Source of the DNA: Termitomyces sp. T153 | Taxonomy: Eukaryota > Basidiomycota > Agaricomycetes > Agaricales > Lyophyllaceae | DNA: 64,000 nucleotides | Direction of reading: 5' to 3' | Assembly: GCA_018296165.2 (NCBI GenBank) | Contig: JACKQL020000004.1 | Location: 806,001 to 870,000 of the forward strand | Part shown: positions 11,350-22,366 of the stretch, in pieces | Layout: the number at the start of each line of letters is the position of its first letter | Numbering within the stretch: position 1 is the first letter of the stretch | Made by a program: the position numbers and the translations under genes | Notes under the pieces: model-generated | Databases searched by the model: none | What the model saw: only the letters and a program-made list of their open reading frames with translations | Told to the model about the DNA's origin: nothing

Positions 11350-11717
11350 TGTTAGGGGACTTCCATTTCTGACCTCTGCAGCTTGTTCCAGCACCTCTGC
11401 AGCTTGCTTGACATCTCTGGGGCTCATTCCAGGCCCCTGGAGATCTTTGAAAACCCACATGACTTTCTGTATTACCTCATCAATCACTTCCCTAGGGTTA
11501 AGAGTAGCTCTGGTCTTCTGTATAGCCGTTTCCATGCCTCTGCTGCCCACTGATGCACCACACCAAGCACTGGGGATCCTTAGACTTGTTCTCTTTGGAT
11601 TTCCCTTTGCTAGGTGATTAATTGCTGCTGTATTGTCATCTACTTGCTAATATACTTTGGATTCTCCTCTGCTAGCTGTGTGACTCTAAGCTGCTGCTCC
11701 TGGAGGTTGCCCTTACA
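11350..11717 (+). repeat. Ty3/gypsy LTR, plus orientation
   Basis: Begins TGTTAGGGGACTTCC and ends GGTTGCCCTTACA (TG...CA). It carries the recurring LTR core ACTTGTTCTCTTTGGAT found in the other gypsy LTRs here. It is an inverted copy of 13414-13781 over its full length. It serves as the 5' LTR of the gag-protease remnant to its right. Confidence 0.7.
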
Positions 11718-13413
11718 GCAGACAAGTCTCTAAAAAGGCCCCTCATAGCTGCAAGGAATCTCCAAGCCTCTATTTGTTGCTTCCCCACCAGGATTAAGCA
11801 TTGTAGAGCTCTATGTTGCAGCTCACCAACCCAGACACCCCCTCAGAGGCTCTGGCCCTGCAAGACAAAGCCTGGACCCAGCTGCTACACCTAGAAAACC
11901 AGGTGCAACTGAGCCAATCATCTCTCACCCACTACACAACTGAACTCTCCACTCTCCATCAAAACACAGATCATATCTCCCTCCTAATTGCTCCAGGTGC
12001 TGCTTGAGTGCCTACCCCCTATCTCTGCACCTCCTCCAGTGGCAGAACCAATCCCAACCACTCCTGTACTTGCTTCTGCAGCTCTGCTGACCCTATGACC
12101 ACAGATTCTGTGCCCTGTGCTCCCAGACATGTATGATGGTGCTTGTTCCAGCAGGGAACATTCACCTACATCTACCTCAGCAGGGATGCCTTTGACTCTG
12201 ACATGCTGAAGATAGCCTGGGTACTGTCATATATAAAGACCAGACATGCATGCCTCCACTGATGTGTTGTGAGTTTTCTGGTGGCCCAGAGGTGTTGGAA
12301 GTTTCCTGGACTGGGCTGCCTTTGAAAAGGACTTCTGGGCAGAGTTCTTCCCACTTGACCCTACTAAAACTGCTGCCTTGATGCTACATGACAGGGAGCA
12401 ATATGGGCAAGGGAAGCAAATGCTGGACAAGTACATCAACTCCTTCTGGGTGCTGGTTGAGCAAGCCACCTACCTTGATGGCCTTCAGCTATGCCTCATG
12501 TTCTGGGATGGCCTGCACCCCATGCTGGTAGAATGCATGGACAACCTTGCAGAGGGCTGCCTGGATAACAAGAGGATTGCTTCATGGTACAAGGTAGCCT
12601 GGGATCAATGGCAGCTCATGGAGATTTGATGGGAGCTCTGCTGCATGCATCCTATATAGTGCCACATACTGGTCATTAGCCTCTAGTACCCTGTGCCTGC
12701 TTGCCCCAGTGCCTGCTCCTGCTCCAGCCATCCCTGTACTGTGCCTCCTGCTACTGGGCATCCCCATGGATATGGATGCAGCCCAACAGCTCCACACTGC
12801 ATTGCTACTGTGCTAGAGATGTCAGAAGCCCAGGCACTTTGCATGACACTGCCCTTTGAGTCTGGAGGTATGCTACCTCTCTATAGCAGAGCAGGAGGAA
12901 CTTCTTCTGCAACTGTTGGCCACAAAGGACATCTCCAGAGCTCCATTGCCAGATGAATTGATGCCAGAGTTGATGCTGAAGGAGATTAGCAGTTGCACAT
13001 CACCTCTAAAACTGGAGAAGGATTTTTAGTTGAGTGATAAATGAGGTGTATGCCTCTGTCACTAGGTCCTAACAGGTTCTTGTGTCTGTTACTAGAAAAT
13101 AAAATTGTCTTTTCCAATGCCCCTTATTCTAAGACAGAAGAACCTCAACATCCCCCTCCAGATATACAAATACCAACTCTGGAGGCCCAGCCAAGTTCTC
13201 CAACACCAGCTAGGATCTGTTGGTGCTACCCCACCTGGGTGTGCCAAATGCCCTGACAGTACATGGTAGCTTCAAGCCCATCTGCCAACTCACTGTGCCT
13301 TGACATGACAATGGAGACCATGGACATCCAGCAAGCTTGTGGAGTCACTGCTCTTCTAAATAGTGGAGCAATGTGACTGTTCTTGGACTCAGAGTTTGTC
13401 AAGTGCCACAGAC
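11718..13413 (+). mobile_element. Ty3/gypsy gag and protease remnant
   Basis: Plus-strand remnants of the first half of a gypsy polyprotein. The best preserved frame (12378-12629) encodes GQGKQMLDKYINSFWVLVEQ and a following WDGLHP...LAEGCLD stretch, the pattern of the retrotransposon gag capsid core. Near 13335-13375 ALLNSGAM corresponds to the aspartic protease motif LLDSGAT, with the catalytic Asp changed to Asn, followed by a stop. Reverse transcriptase and integrase are missing on this strand because an oppositely oriented LTR begins at 13414. Strongly CpG-depleted and full of stops. Confidence 0.6.
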
Positions 13414-13781
13414 TATAAGGGCAACCTCTGGGGCAGCAGATCTGAGTCACACAGCTAGCAGAGGGGAACCCAAAGTATATTAGCAAGTAGATAACAATAC
13501 AATCAGTAATGAATCACCTAGCAGAGGAGAATCCAAAGAGAACAAGTCTAAGGATCCCTGCTGCTTGATGCAGTGCATCAGTAAGTGACAGAGGCATGGG
13601 AACTACTGTACAGAAGGCCAGAGCTAGCTCTAACCCTAGGACAATGATTAGTGAGGTAATACAGAAAGTTCTGTGGGTCTCTGGAGATCTCCAGAGTTCT
13701 GGAATGAGCCCTAGAGATGTCAGACAGGCTGCAGAGATGCTGGAACAAGTTGCAGAGATTGTAAATGGAAGTCCCCTGACA
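13414..13781 (-). repeat. Ty3/gypsy 3' LTR, minus orientation
   Basis: On the minus strand it begins TGTCAGGGGACTTCC immediately after a polypurine tract (CTAGAGGGGGGGTGA), which marks it as a 3' LTR. It ends near 13414, where the expected TGTAAGGG complement reads TATAAGGG. It matches the plus-strand LTR at 11350-11717. Confidence 0.7.
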
Positions 13782-14425
13782 TCACCCCCCCTCTAGCATT
13801 GATGTGTGGGGTAGAAAAAGTCCCTGATTGCCCTGTCCACTAGTGAAATAGGATAGATTCCTTGTATGGCATGTGGAGCATCTAGGTGTCTTCTGTAGAA
13901 CTCCTTGATGAGCCCCAGGGCATGTATGTTCTCCTGCAGTTCCCAGGAGATATTCTCAATTTTGTAGCCCTTCCACTTTGCCTTGTATTGTAGTCATTAC
14001 CAGAATAGATGACTATCCAGGATTTCCTCCACCTCATACTCCTTGTTGTTGTTGACCACCACTGGAGGTGGTGGGGGTGGCAAATGTCACCCTGGAATAG
14101 GATCTTTTGGAGCTAGAGTCAGTTTGACCAAGGAGCCCTAGCCTACCAACTCCAGCTCCCTGTGGGGATGTGCCAGCTTTTTTGAAGGCTGGGTAGTTGT
14201 AATGTCAGAGGCATCCAGGTAGGCTTGATCCCTGGGCTGGTATTTGTGCTCCAGAGTCCTTCTGCAATTGTAGTATTGTGCCACATCATTCTTTGCCTTT
14301 GCCAGAGCCACTCAGGCCTCCTCCTGTAACTTCTTCATCTGGTCCACAAACTTGTTTACTGCTTCATGAGGGCTGGGCCTGGAGTTCAAAGCCCATGCAT
14401 AGGCATGCCTGCATTTCCTGCAGTT
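13782..14425 (-). mobile_element. Gypsy chromovirus integrase tail and chromodomain remnant
   Basis: Minus-strand remnant of the integrase C-terminus and chromodomain. The start has NSRPSPHEAVNKFVDQMKKL (14312-14400), the segment that precedes the chromodomain in the copies at 32340-32980 and 62770-63290. Next come a proline-rich link and a KEYEVEEILD-like stretch near 14010-14060, complementary to the CCTCCACCTCATACTCCTTG text. In the known family the chromodomain steers integration to heterochromatin. It is followed by the matching 3' LTR. Only the tail of integrase is present; the catalytic core is absent and the part just upstream belongs to a different gypsy lineage. Confidence 0.55.
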
Positions 14426-15985
14426 GTGTTGGGAACCAATCATCCCTCTCTGGATTGATACATGCATCCACTTGTACATAGTCATAGATGTAGTGTACAT
14501 CTTAAGGAGAGTCACTTTCAAATTAGCAGGATAGACAGTCTGCTACCATATTGAGTTCACCCTTAAAATATGTAATGTCAAAATTAAATCTTGACATATA
14601 ATCCATCCACTGCTATTGATGGGGTGACAGATTCTGTTGGATTTTGAAAAACTCAAGGGCTTTATGATCTGTTATAATGCAGATCTTATATCCCAGGAGC
14701 TTGTCCTTCCATTTGAGAAGAGCCTCTAGGATAGCTAGCATCTCTAGTTCATGCATGGCATAATTTTGCTGTGCATTAGTGAACTTTTTCAACATGAACC
14801 CAGCTGGCCAACATTTCTGCCAGCATAGGCCTTGTCCATACATAGCTTCAACACCTGTCTTTGAGGTGTTGCAGATCAGCCAAATAGGATCCTCATGTTG
14901 AGGATCAATTGGCCTAATAATGGGAGTTTTGGCACAGATCTGTTTCATCATGTTGAAACACTGTTGGTGAATAGGTTGCCAGTGAAATGGAAATCTGTTC
15001 TGTGTCATGGCCATTAGTGGCCCAGTATATGCAGAAATATCAGGCAAAAAATTCCTGATGTAGTTCACCAACCCCACAAAGCACTGGATATTATTGTAGG
15101 TTCTAGGAGTGTGCCACTCCTGGATCCTGTTCAACTTATCCATATCAGAGTATATACCCTGCAAATCAATAACATGGCTAAGACACTCTATGTGCTCAGC
15201 ATATATCTCACACTTCTTCTATTTGAGGTAGAGCTTGTTCTTGCATAGTCTTTCAATGACTACTCTGAGATGCTGCTCATGCTCTTCAATGGAGTCTGAG
15301 GAGACAAAAATGTTATCTAGATATGCATGCATCCATTTCCCAATGACATCCCTAAATATGGACATCATTAGATGTTGGAATGTTGCTGGCACATTATAGT
15401 CACCAATCTGCATGATATTGCTGCAGTAGTGACCTGTGATGGTCATGAATGCAGTCTTGGGTACATCTGATGTACATATCCTTACTTGCTCATATGCATC
15501 TGTGAGGTCAATTTTTGACCTCACTGGTGTGTAAGCTACATCTTCCCTAATGACCTCTTGATCTGGTATGGGCATTATGTCCTTAACAGTATTATTGTTG
15601 CATTGACATGCATCTAATGCTATTTGCAATGATCCATCTTTCTTGAGAATACATAATAACAGTGCAGCCTAGTTGGCTGCACAAGGTTCCCACCACTTAG
15701 CATGCACATAGTGATCAATTTTGTCTTGCAACTGCTGCTGAAGTGACTTAGGACACCATGGCATGTAGTATGAGTACTGTTTGGTCTCATCTATGAGATT
15801 TATCTCATGATTTACTTCATTCCATGGAGGAAGTTCCTCCTTAGTTCCATTGACTACATCCTGGAACTTGTTGTACCACTGCTGCCAAAGGCAAGAAATA
15901 TTGCCTTCTGTTAGCTTGGAAGGCCATGCCTTCCCATTGTCTACTCTAGGCCAAGGATGACATTCATCCTTGGCCAACTTTGACT
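14426..15985 (-). mobile_element. Second-lineage Ty3/gypsy reverse transcriptase and RNase H remnant
   Basis: Minus-strand pol. Upstream part (15977-15669) has PWNEVNHEINLIDETKQYSY. The reverse transcriptase (15629-15219) has SKIDLTDAYEQVRI and MHAYLDNIFVSS, where the YxDD catalytic motif has become YLDN. The RNase H part (15164-14613) has FVGLVNYIRNFLPDI, ELEMLAILEALLKWKDKLLG and ITDHKALEFF. After it the text VADCLSC...YYESDS-like DVHYIYDYVQVDA (about 14500-14560) matches a basidiomycete gypsy lineage different from the chromovirus whose integrase tail follows. The element is therefore chimeric or truncated at about 14420. Inactive: stops and active-site loss. Confidence 0.65.
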
Positions 15986-16116
15986 GTGGTGCTGCCTTAC
16001 ATAATTACAGTATGGATGGGTAGCATCATGTGATGCTACCATATAATATAATATATAACATAATTAAATATGTATTGCAAATAGAGTTCTAAGGAGGTAA
16101 TGGGTGCTCCGTTACA
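15986..16116 (-). repeat. Family B terminal fragment with two hairpins
   Basis: On the minus strand it starts TGTAACGGAGCACCCATTAC. The terminal hairpin lies at 16097-16115 and the second, perfect hairpin GGTAGCATCA-TG-TGATGCTACC at 16019-16040. Only about 130 bp of family B is left, joined directly to the gypsy reverse transcriptase remnant. It forms the exact right edge of CpG-poor block 1: ordinary CpG resumes at 16117. Confidence 0.55.
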
Positions 16117-16125
16117 GTTGTGTAA

Positions 16126-16575
16126 TTAGCTCGAATTATATTGTACTTGACTATATAACCATACATCGCTCTCTGTCTGAATCTGTAGCATCTGTTCAAA
16201 CTGAACAAAAGTATATTCTGGGGGTGTCAGCATGTAGAACCTCTCTACTACTATTATTACATAGAAACAATGAATTACAATCATTGAATCCAGGGCTGGA
16301 ATATTCCCATGGGGGACAGAGGTTGGACATTCCACACACTCAAACAGATTTCTTGGCTGCACCTCATAGTTGACATTGAGGTTTTTGTGTAGGACATGGT
16401 AGTCGCTTACTCGATAAACCTTTGTGCCGGGGTTGCCATTCTTGTATTGGTCTTCATGGAAATATAACATAAGAGTGCCCTGGGCATCCTCCTCTTCCAT
16501 TTCTTTGGTCACAAGGGAAACACTGAAAAGAACAGTAATCACTTGAGGAAATCTTGTAGACTTCTGGAGAAACAC
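16126..16575 (-). CDS. Unknown protein fragment at the transposon edge
   Basis: A 149-codon open minus-strand frame with ordinary CpG content. The central part (LMLYFHEDQYKNGNPGTK, then YRVSDYHVLHKN and NLFECVECP) reads like real protein, but I recognise no family. The frame runs towards the family B insertion edge at 16116, so the gene may be cut by the transposon block. The tail (VIHCFYVIIVV) may be intron or noise. Treat as a possible gene fragment. Confidence 0.3.
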   Translation of the reverse strand: MFLQKSTRFPQVITVLFSVSLVTKEMEEEDAQGTLMLYFHEDQYKNGNPGTKVYRVSDYHVLHKNLNVNYEVQPRNLFECVECPTSVPHGNIPALDSMIVIHCFYVIIVVERFYMLTPPEYTFVQFEQMLQIQTESDVWLYSQVQYNSS

Positions 16576-17345
16576 TTATAAACACTCCAGATATACCTCT
16601 CAAAATCCCTAATTAAGAGTTAATTTTGAGAGTTATGGTCCTCGAAGGTTATACAGTCTCGGGTGAGGAGAGAGTTCTGGACAGAAGGTGATTAGTGAGT
16701 AGGAAAAGACACGGAAAGAGGTTAAAGGACTCGCTTAATAGCTCCGGATGCTCTGTCATAGTCTTGAACGCCTGCGCGGCGAGATCAGAGACTTCTATAA
16801 GGGAGATAGTAAGGATGGCATAGATTCTACAGTAAAGGAGAAGGACGAGCGAGAAGGATCAGGGAGTCTCTCTTTTTGGGATGACTGACTAGCACGAACG
16901 GCATGCCCATACATCAATAGAGTAAAAGGGGACTCGTTGTCATCAAACAGACCTTCTCTGTTTAATTCAGCAATGATGGATGGTAGAACTTCACACAGAC
17001 AAAGTAAGAAAACAATAGGACTTACTAAGAGGATGCATCAAGACGTCCCAATGTTGAGATAATTTCCTTCCAAAATTGGGGTCTCTAGAAACAGGTCAGG
17101 TTTATCTGTTCTACACTGTAGGATGTTTTGTCCGAAGGAACATCATTACACTGTCTGACCTCACATATCAGTATACAAGGCAGAAGATAAATCGATAGAG
17201 CATCGGCGACAGGTTGGAAGATTACAATTGAAAGGCTGAAAACTCAGGCATACAGTATTTATGATTTTTTTTGATCGCATAGGGCATGAAAGCAGTAGAC
17301 GACATACAACCAGCCAGTAGGAATAAAGCACCACCATCTACTCCT
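16576..17345. other. Intergenic, downstream of eL21
   Basis: About 770 bp with ordinary CpG, no recognisable coding motif, and purine-rich stretches near 16640-16880. The right end is the 3' untranslated region of the eL21 gene, whose stop is at 17346-17348. Confidence 0.4.
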
Positions 17346-17991
17346 CTAGATCGTCGTCTCGTAAGGAACGGGAACCATGGTCTGGGGAGCGTTGTCTTTG
17401 GTGGAGACGGTGCGAGCTTCGCGGGGAAGGACAGGGATGCGGCGCAAGTTGACACGCTCTGTTGATTTCAACGTATATTCAAGACGTGACCTGAAAGTGT
17501 TCGAGCTGAGCACTCACCACCCTTGGCCTTAGCAGCAGCATGCGCCTCGTGGTTGCTCTTCACTCGATCCAAGAACTCCTGTCGGCATTTCGAGTGACGG
17601 ACGTGCTCAACACGGAGGTTGACACGCTTCTCAATGTAGCGGTTTCCAACAACCTTGTAGACGATCACACCGACGGCAGAAGGAGTGACGTTGTAGACAA
17701 TGCCGGTGCGTCTAGCGCAGGAAAAGATGAGGCTCGCAGACGGTCAAGGCGAGACTTTATACGGACCCATGGTAGTACTTGTGGGGCATACCCTTTTGTT
17801 GGGAGGCATTGGCCTTGATGTCAACGATGTCTCCGACGTGATAGTTGACGAGGAAGGTGGAGAGTCTTGTGGGGCCGCTCTCTGGAGGACAGTCAATCTG
17901 CGGATTTATACGGCACAAGGCGAATCGCACCCTTGAAGCCCCGCTTGAACATGTGGCGCGTGCGCGCGCGGTAACCGAAAGAGTGCGGCAT
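17346..17991 (-). CDS. RPL21: 60S ribosomal protein L21 (eL21)
   Basis: Four exons on the minus strand: 17991-17931, 17881-17767, 17711-17518 and 17458-17346, with introns of 49, 55 and 59 bp (donors GTGCGA, GTCCGT, GTGAGT; acceptors CCAG, CTAG, ACAG). The spliced product is 160 residues, the normal length. It begins MPHSFGYRARTRHMFKRGFK and contains YHVGDIVDIKANASQQKG, the MPHKYYHGRTGIVYNV signature and VVGNRYIEKRVNLRVEHV. It ends in VPYETTI, the family's usual C-terminus. eL21 is a structural protein of the large cytoplasmic ribosomal subunit. It shares a short promoter region with the divergent uS4 gene. Confidence 0.96.
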
Positions 17992-18198
17992 CTTGAGGAC
18001 TGTACAAAGTAAGCAGCAGAAGACGGACGAGCAAGAGTTCGGCGTACTTGGACGTTGGCTGGATCAACGAGGACACGGTCTGCAAAATTGGAGATCCCGG
18101 CAAACTCCGGGTGGCTGCGATGTCCTGCACAGTTTTTGATCGCACAGTGTTTGGTCCCCCGGCAAACACAAGTCCGTCGTCGACTTCCTCAAGAAAAA
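17992..18198. promoter_or_regulatory. Bidirectional promoter between eL21 and uS4
   Basis: Only 207 bp separate the two start codons, so both 5' untranslated regions and promoters lie here. Two ribosomal protein genes reading apart from one short region would favour matched expression. I see no clear TATA box. TTTGATCGCAC and TCCCGGCAAACTCCGGG are notable strings, but I cannot assign a factor. Confidence 0.5.
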
Positions 18199-19011
18199 AT
18201 GCCCAGGTAATGTCGTCGCTGTGCTCCCCGTCGAGCTTGCCGTTAACCATCGCTCCCCAGGGCCCCGCGGAATCACTCTAAAACGTGAGCTTTCTCATCA
18301 AGATCCACTTGTGTGGAGGGTTGCATTCGTGCTCACCAGCCGTGCCCCATTATAGTTACAAAGTCCCTCGTCGACCTTTTGAGTCGGCGCGTCTCGATGC
18401 CGAGCTCAAGGTATGTATTTGACGCGTTTATTATATCTATTTTATAACTTTCCATCCAGCTTGCCGGCGAATACGGCCTCCGCAACAAGCGCGAAATCTG
18501 GCGCATTGCCCTCACCCTCTCCAAAATTCGTCGTGCTGCTCGTGAGCTGCTCAAGCTCGACGTCAAGGACCCCAAGCGTCTCTTCGAGGGTAACGCCCTG
18601 ATTCGCCGTCTTGTGCGCATCGGTGTGCTCGACGAGACCCGCATGCGTCTCGATTACGTGCTTGCTCTCAAGATCGAGGATTTCTTGGAGAGGAGGCTGC
18701 AAACTCAGGTCTTCAAGAGCGGCTTGGCCAAGAGCATTCACCATGCCCGTACTCTCATCCGCCAACGTCACATCCGGTGCGTCGTCTGTCTTTTCTATCC
18801 ATAGACATCGGACCAACAGATGTGAACTTGTAGTGTTGGCAAGCAGATCGTCGATGTTCCTTCGTTCGTCGTCCGTCTCGACTCCCAAAAACACATTGAC
18901 TTTGCTCTCACCTCGCCTTATGGTGGAGGAGGACCCGGTCGCGTTAAGCGTAAGCGTGCCGCTGCTGCTGCCAAGAAGGAGGAGGGTGGTGACGATGATG
19001 ATGAGGAGTAA
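18199..19011 (+). CDS. RPS9: 40S ribosomal protein S9 (uS4)
   Basis: Exons: a tiny first exon 18199-18206 (ATGCCCAG, in AAAAAATG context), then 18356-18410, 18460-18776 and 18834-19011. Introns are 149, 49 and 57 bp. The product is 185 residues: [20 protein letters not shown], then [20 protein letters not shown], the S4 RNA-binding region ([39 protein letters not shown]), [18 protein letters not shown] and an acidic end DDDDEE. uS4 sits in the small ribosomal subunit and supports decoding accuracy. The first exon and its longer intron are inferred because no ATG lies in frame just upstream of SYKVPRR; this is the only join I found that gives a normal N-terminus. Confidence 0.93.
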
Positions 19012-19192
19012 ATTACTCGCCCTTTGTCTCGTGGATTATGTGACATGTATCAATTTTACGATTATGATTCATGTAAATCTTCTATCCGTGACACTGCACC
19101 ATTCACAGGTTGTAACACTTAAAGCAACCATTGGTATTTAACCTTCAAGTCCACTCGACACCTATACATAGATTATATGTTTTACATTATGC

Positions 19193-21778
19193 TCATGAGA
19201 ATCCAGTCCGAATAGTGGGCTCAAATATAGGAAGAGGATGCGCCTGATTTTTTCATGAGAAGAATAAAAACAATCGTTCACTGAAATCACTGACCTCGGT
19301 GTTAAAAACGTATTCTACATATCGTCATGAGTAACACTCCAACATCAAGAAGACAAGAAGACATACTATCCAGAGGCAACGTATCCGAATCATCAAATAG
19401 CAAATAAAGATATTTCAACGTCTCGCTCTACAACCAGCCAGGTATTATCTCCGATGCCATCAGGAGTAGTGAATAAAAACTCACCATCAAGAACGTCTCC
19501 ATCTTATCCTCATGCCTGACAGGATTCTCGTCGACATTAACAACAGTCGCATACCCGCCCGTCGCAACCTTGCAGTGCTTCTCAATAGACTGGAAGATCT
19601 TCCACCCATGATCACGATAGAGCTGATCACCCGTCAAGCGATACGCCAAAAACAGGGATTCGACGGTCTCAGGGCTGGAGGGGTAGATCAGTTGATTTAC
19701 GAGAGCTACCAAAAGAGTAGATATATACCGAAGCATATAACGCGCGTCGTACGGAGGAGATTCCCCTGGACTGGGGAGGAGCACACTCAGAAGAAGGGGA
19801 AGGGAAGATCTGTTGATATTGAAGCTCACCGTGCTCCTTTGATATACCAATCTGCAGGTGCGTACGTAGAGCTGTCCAATCCATCACTCGGTATCCGGAA
19901 GTGCACAATCTCAGGCGAGAGTCCTCTGCGCATGGACATCAGCGGTGGATATACTATAGCTACGGGAGAAAAGACATACGTAGCAGTATCATGCGTGGCC
20001 ATGCAAGTCTTGATCAGCTCCACACCATTCTTCCAATTCCTCTTCCCTACTGGTGATAGCTCGTTATCAAGAGGCGGGATGGATACCTTATCGACCAGTG
20101 CCCCTGTCCTCGTCGCTCCGAGCATTAAGGAACCACCGAAGAAACAGACTAGATGATCCTGTTTGGGAGTCAAGCGCCATGATCTGCGAGGGACTGCTTC
20201 AAGGAGTGCTTCGAATAGTAGAATGTAATGAGCTCACATTTCTCTTGTCCTATCTTGTTCGGGAACTAGCTCAGCGGTGTAAGTCATCTTAGACTTGGTA
20301 CTCTTTTGGATGAGGTGGTTGTGGATGCCTGTCATCGCGTCGTCATACATCTATCTCCAGTTCGTCAGATTGTAAATTTGTTTGGTTTAGAGTTTCGCGT
20401 ACATCTCTATAGACAAACTCTGTGCCGTTCTTTGACATGTTAAGCCGGTAAGTGAAGCGTAGGGAAAGAAAAACCTTACCGTCTGAATATATTGTTTTCT
20501 GATGGGCGTTCAGAGCACGCTTAACTGGTCATGGTCAGATGCTCACAGTAAGTACTCGTAGTACGAGTCGCCTCTGGATCCGAGGCGTATAGCAGACGTC
20601 ACATATTGACCGTCGAAAAGACTTCACCGCGTATTTCAGAGATAGAGATACAACAAAAGTTTCCACGACAGACCTCATGTAAATGGATGCCAACCCATGA
20701 GGCAAACGAGCGTTTTTGATGATTCGCATGACCTACAACGCACACAGGTGATGTAAGTCCAACAGACTATCCCAGAGATTGGTACCCACATACATTCTCT
20801 ACTCTTCGCCAGTAAACGTCATCGTCTGTTAGGTGGCTCAAGTAGCGGAACTCGAGTTGAAGAGTAGCGACTTCTGCTGTGCTCACGAGACCCCGGAGAT
20901 CTTTGTCAAACACACCTTGTCTCTTGCCAAGGTTGACCATGGGCAGAGGGAGTCCCAGATGTGTTTCGAAAGCAGGAAGAATACGATCTGCGAGCTCGAC
21001 AGCCCTTTCGAGGTAGAGCGGATCCTCATTTGACAGATGGTACGCGGAAAGGAGGCCGCCCAGTACACGAATAGTGGTCTGTACAGTACTGCATGTCAAT
21101 ACACATGCCGCAAGAGGATGCAATGTGCATCAGACCTCGAATGTGTTGAAATCACCGTCTCTCTTGAAGCTCAGTCTGTCAGTGACCCATGCTCGAGCAC
21201 GCGCGTACTCCATCGTAAGGCCCATCAAAAGTATCGTGTCTATGGAGTCGATAACGGTATACCCTATTCCTCCAGCATTCGTCAAATTAGATCCTTTATG
21301 GCTGATAGGGTGGTATTCGTCGTCCCCCATCGCATCCCTTTCTAGAATGAACGCGTCATTACTAACTGGCGTCTGATACAATAAACACATACCATAAGCA
21401 AGCCATGCATGCTACCAGCAGCATGTCGAAGTAAGACCAAGAGGATCACGAACATAGTCACTTGAACCTGCGCACCTTGAATGCATCGACGACCGCATCG
21501 CGTTTGGGTATATCCGCAGGGAGGTGTATAGCAGACCCCGAGTGCACAATAGGATGAGAGCCGTCCCAATGTTCAGAAGATCCAACCCAAAATTCGATCA
21601 AATTAGTGAAGATGGTAGGATTGTGCTTAAAGTTATAAGGCGAGGGTCGGTCAGACTAGAGAGTGATAGCCCTGGTACCATCACGCACCCAATAGCCCAA
21701 AACGACTGCAACACAAAGGACTATCACAGACAATAGTTTGAGTAACCCAATAAAAGGTTTATCCTCCTGCTCCTTCAT
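19193..21778 (-). CDS. GH47 class I alpha-1,2-mannosidase, membrane-anchored
   Basis: A multi-exon gene on the minus strand. The first exons are 21778-21689, 21625-21476, 21411-21393 (19 nt) and from 21341; the stop is at 19193-19195. The product is a type II membrane protein: the N-terminus MKEQEDKPFIG is followed by a hydrophobic anchor LLKLLSVIVLCVAVVLGYW. Then come HAWLAYERDAMGDDEYHPIS, GGIGYTVIDSIDTILLMGL, FNTFE/TTIRVLGGLL, SAIRLGSRGDSYYEYLLKQY, KMTYTAELV, THDTATGLSPEIVHF and a C-terminal EYVFNTEAHPLPIFEP, all GH47 hallmarks; the Thr of NTEAHP is the known calcium ligand. Such enzymes trim alpha-1,2-mannose from N-glycans in the ER/Golgi. The introns (about 50-125 bp) keep frame throughout, so the gene appears intact. 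It converges on uS4 with 181 bp between stops. Confidence 0.93.
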
Positions 21779-22366
21779 AACAACCACGGGTCAATCTCGA
21801 GGTTGTTAACGTGTGAGTGTAATGACAAGTACACAACTTGTTGTTTCCCAGTCGAAGTCTGCTTGGATTGTCCTTTCTTTTCTTTGGATCTTTCAGGGTT
21901 TCCCATGAAGTACTGGGAAGCGGGAGAAACCTATGTTCACGTCGTTAATATTTGTTGGCTTGATGGCTGGCAGCGTAGTAGGCTCTGTTTAGGACTTCGG
22001 AGATCGTTCTCCACCCGGACCGATATAGCCCCGATATTTCTCCCTCGCCCTTCGTCGTTTAATTTCATCATTATTACCTTAACTATAAATCATCTTAATG
22101 AGCTGCCAACGAGGATATGCTTACTATAAGCGACACATATGTTAAATTACATAGACTGATCTTCTGGGTACGTGTAATCATCTGATTGCTAGTAACTGGT
22201 AGTACATGACTACTATCCCGTTGGTATAGTATGATATCCATTCTACAGATGAAATTGTCCTAGCGGCACGTCATATATGATAGAATATCCATGGCAGTCA
22301 GATCATATTGTCCCAGTCATCCATGGTTGGTTGATTGGTTGATTGGTCGTGATTCATTAATTGATT
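21779..22366. other. Intergenic between GH47 start and GH79 stop
   Basis: About 590 bp holding the GH47 promoter and the GH79 3' flank. A small TTGATTGG repeat (GGTTGATTGGTTGATTGGTCG) lies at about 22328-22350. No gene seen. Confidence 0.45.

Noticed and set aside
11125..11550. Open minus-strand frame of 141 codons
   Set aside because: Spans the join of family B and a gypsy LTR, both non-coding repeats; chance opening in CpG-poor DNA.
17906..18250. Open minus-strand frame of 114 codons upstream of eL21
   Set aside because: Overlaps eL21 exon 1 in another frame and the shared promoter; no motif.
18048..18281. Open plus-strand frame between the ribosomal genes
   Set aside because: Covers the promoter, the uS4 first exon and its intron; no recognisable protein and it conflicts with the uS4 model.
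18442..18894. Open minus-strand frame of 150 codons
   Set aside because: Antisense to uS4 exons, codon-bias shadow.
19512..20156. Open plus-strand frame of 214 codons
   Set aside because: It lies antisense to GH47 exons that spell conserved motifs; no motif of its own.
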